NCBI RefSeq assembly: GCF_014203225.1
Contig: NZ_JACHIO010000001.1
Coordinates: 434,001 to 498,000, forward strand
From: Granulicella mallensis
GTDB taxonomy: Bacteria; Acidobacteriota; Terriglobia; Terriglobales; Acidobacteriaceae
Length of the DNA stretch: 64,000 nucleotides
Reading direction: 5' to 3'
Program-made: the position numbers and the translations under genes
Shown: piece after piece, positions 63,629 through 64,000 of the stretch
Layout of the letters: each line of letters opens with the position of its first letter
How positions within the stretch are numbered: the first letter of the stretch is position 1
The notes under the pieces: generated by a model
Seen by the model: the letters and a program-made list of their open reading frames with translations, nothing else
What the model was told of the DNA's origin: nothing
Database searches by the model: none

Positions 63629-64000
63629 CTACTGGATGAGATGGAACCCATTATGTGTGCGATCACCGCATTTTGAAAGCTCAAAGACTTCCGCCAGTAA
63701 CCCGTTGAATTCCGCAACGGCGGCCTTGCAATGGAGGTCATCGATATCGGCTATGGTCTTGCCGGAAACTGTGTATTTTGGTTTCGCGATTTTCTCGTTC
63801 CAGCCGGGTATGGAGACGCCAAGATAACTGAAGAATTGTTTGTAGCTGATACGTGATGAAGCAAATGGGCAACCAAGCTTCTGTTCGATGTCATCTATCA
63901 ATTTTCTTGTATCTGAAGAACCGCGGATTCTCTTTCGTTCCATGACAAGGACTGGCAAAATGACCAGTTTTTGGGGTGCTACTCTCTGGAATGCCTCGAT
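63629..64000 (-). CDS. Hypothetical protein, 5' end beyond the window
   Basis: The minus-strand frame is open from the window edge down to a stop at 63629, about 123 codons. ATG 63943 is an internal candidate start, but the upstream part (AFQRVAPQKLVILPVLVM) also reads like protein. The composition (Lys, Asp, Ile rich; DIEQKLGCPFASSRISYKQF) is natural. No family is recognised. Accessory location next to the pseudogene. Confidence 0.5.
   Translation of the reverse strand: MEAFQRVAPQKLVILPVLVMERKRIRGSSDTRKLIDDIEQKLGCPFASSRISYKQFFSYLGVSIPGWNEKIAKPKYTVSGKTIADIDDLHCKAAVAEFNGLLAEVFELSKCGDRTHNGFHLIQ

Noticed and set aside
63483-63827. 114-codon plus-strand frame near the window end
   Set aside because: It overlaps the minus-strand frame that is open to the window edge and has the more natural composition; no ribosome site was seen.

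Overview
The window looks like a chromosomal segment of a Terriglobia-type acidobacterium (Acidobacteriaceae, Granulicella/Terriglobus/Edaphobacter-like). The evidence is high-GC coding sequence, two very long Oar-like TonB-dependent receptors with an N-terminal carboxypeptidase-regulatory domain, the phoH-ybeY-corC-era cluster, and many long palindromic intergenic repeats. The assignment is inferred from gene content only.

Region 1 (1-36.3 kb) is mostly core. It holds phoH-ybeY-corC-era-GNAT on the minus strand, rpsT with a clear promoter and terminator, an M13 peptidase, an EamA exporter, a FUSC protein, thrC, a Cof-type phosphatase, a lytic transglycosylase, nrdR, an isocitrate dehydrogenase, asd-lysC-dapB, an M29 aminopeptidase, a TMEM175-type channel, dapA, dapD and RNase J. 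Together asd, lysC, dapB, dapA, dapD and thrC give much of the aspartate-family (diaminopimelate, lysine, threonine) pathway. A Tat-exported enolase-superfamily enzyme, a secreted cupin and a secreted alpha/beta hydrolase sit between dapA and dapD with 4-bp overlaps. Two toxin-antitoxin pairs (a PIN toxin with a winged-helix-like partner, and BrnT/BrnA) are embedded here.

Region 2 (36.3-45.8 kb) holds a DUF3617 protein, a 1237-residue TonB-dependent receptor flanked by near-identical 131-bp direct repeats, an OPT-family transporter with a DUF2059 protein, and a HTH-TPR fusion. Upstream of the receptor lies a nest of three concentric inverted repeats.

Region 3 (45.9 kb to the end) looks like a composite genomic island. 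Two 3' fragments of a tRNA-Thr(CGU), in the same orientation and each followed by the same ~60-bp extension, lie at 45.9 and 62.1 kb. Between them are a secreted GH30-CBM6 glycosidase (plus strand) and a seven-gene minus-strand cluster: TonB-dependent receptor, two DUF2891 paralogues, GntR/FCD regulator, hydantoinase/oxoprolinase A and B, and an MFS transporter. The cluster reads as an uptake and catabolism module for an unknown ligand, possibly a cyclic amide. A TGTATACA palindrome occurs both near the gntR start and upstream of the receptor, suggesting one regulon. The MFS gene abuts a decayed IS6-type transposase. Beyond 62.1 kb the DNA is degraded: a squalene-synthase-family pseudogene with several frameshifts, and one reading frame open to the window end.

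Repeats are abundant. One family has arms near ATTCCGAGCGCAGCGAGCGA (four full copies and a fragment inside the ybeY C-terminus). A second has arms near CGTCATCCTGAGC. Several gene ends carry hairpins built from short repeated words.
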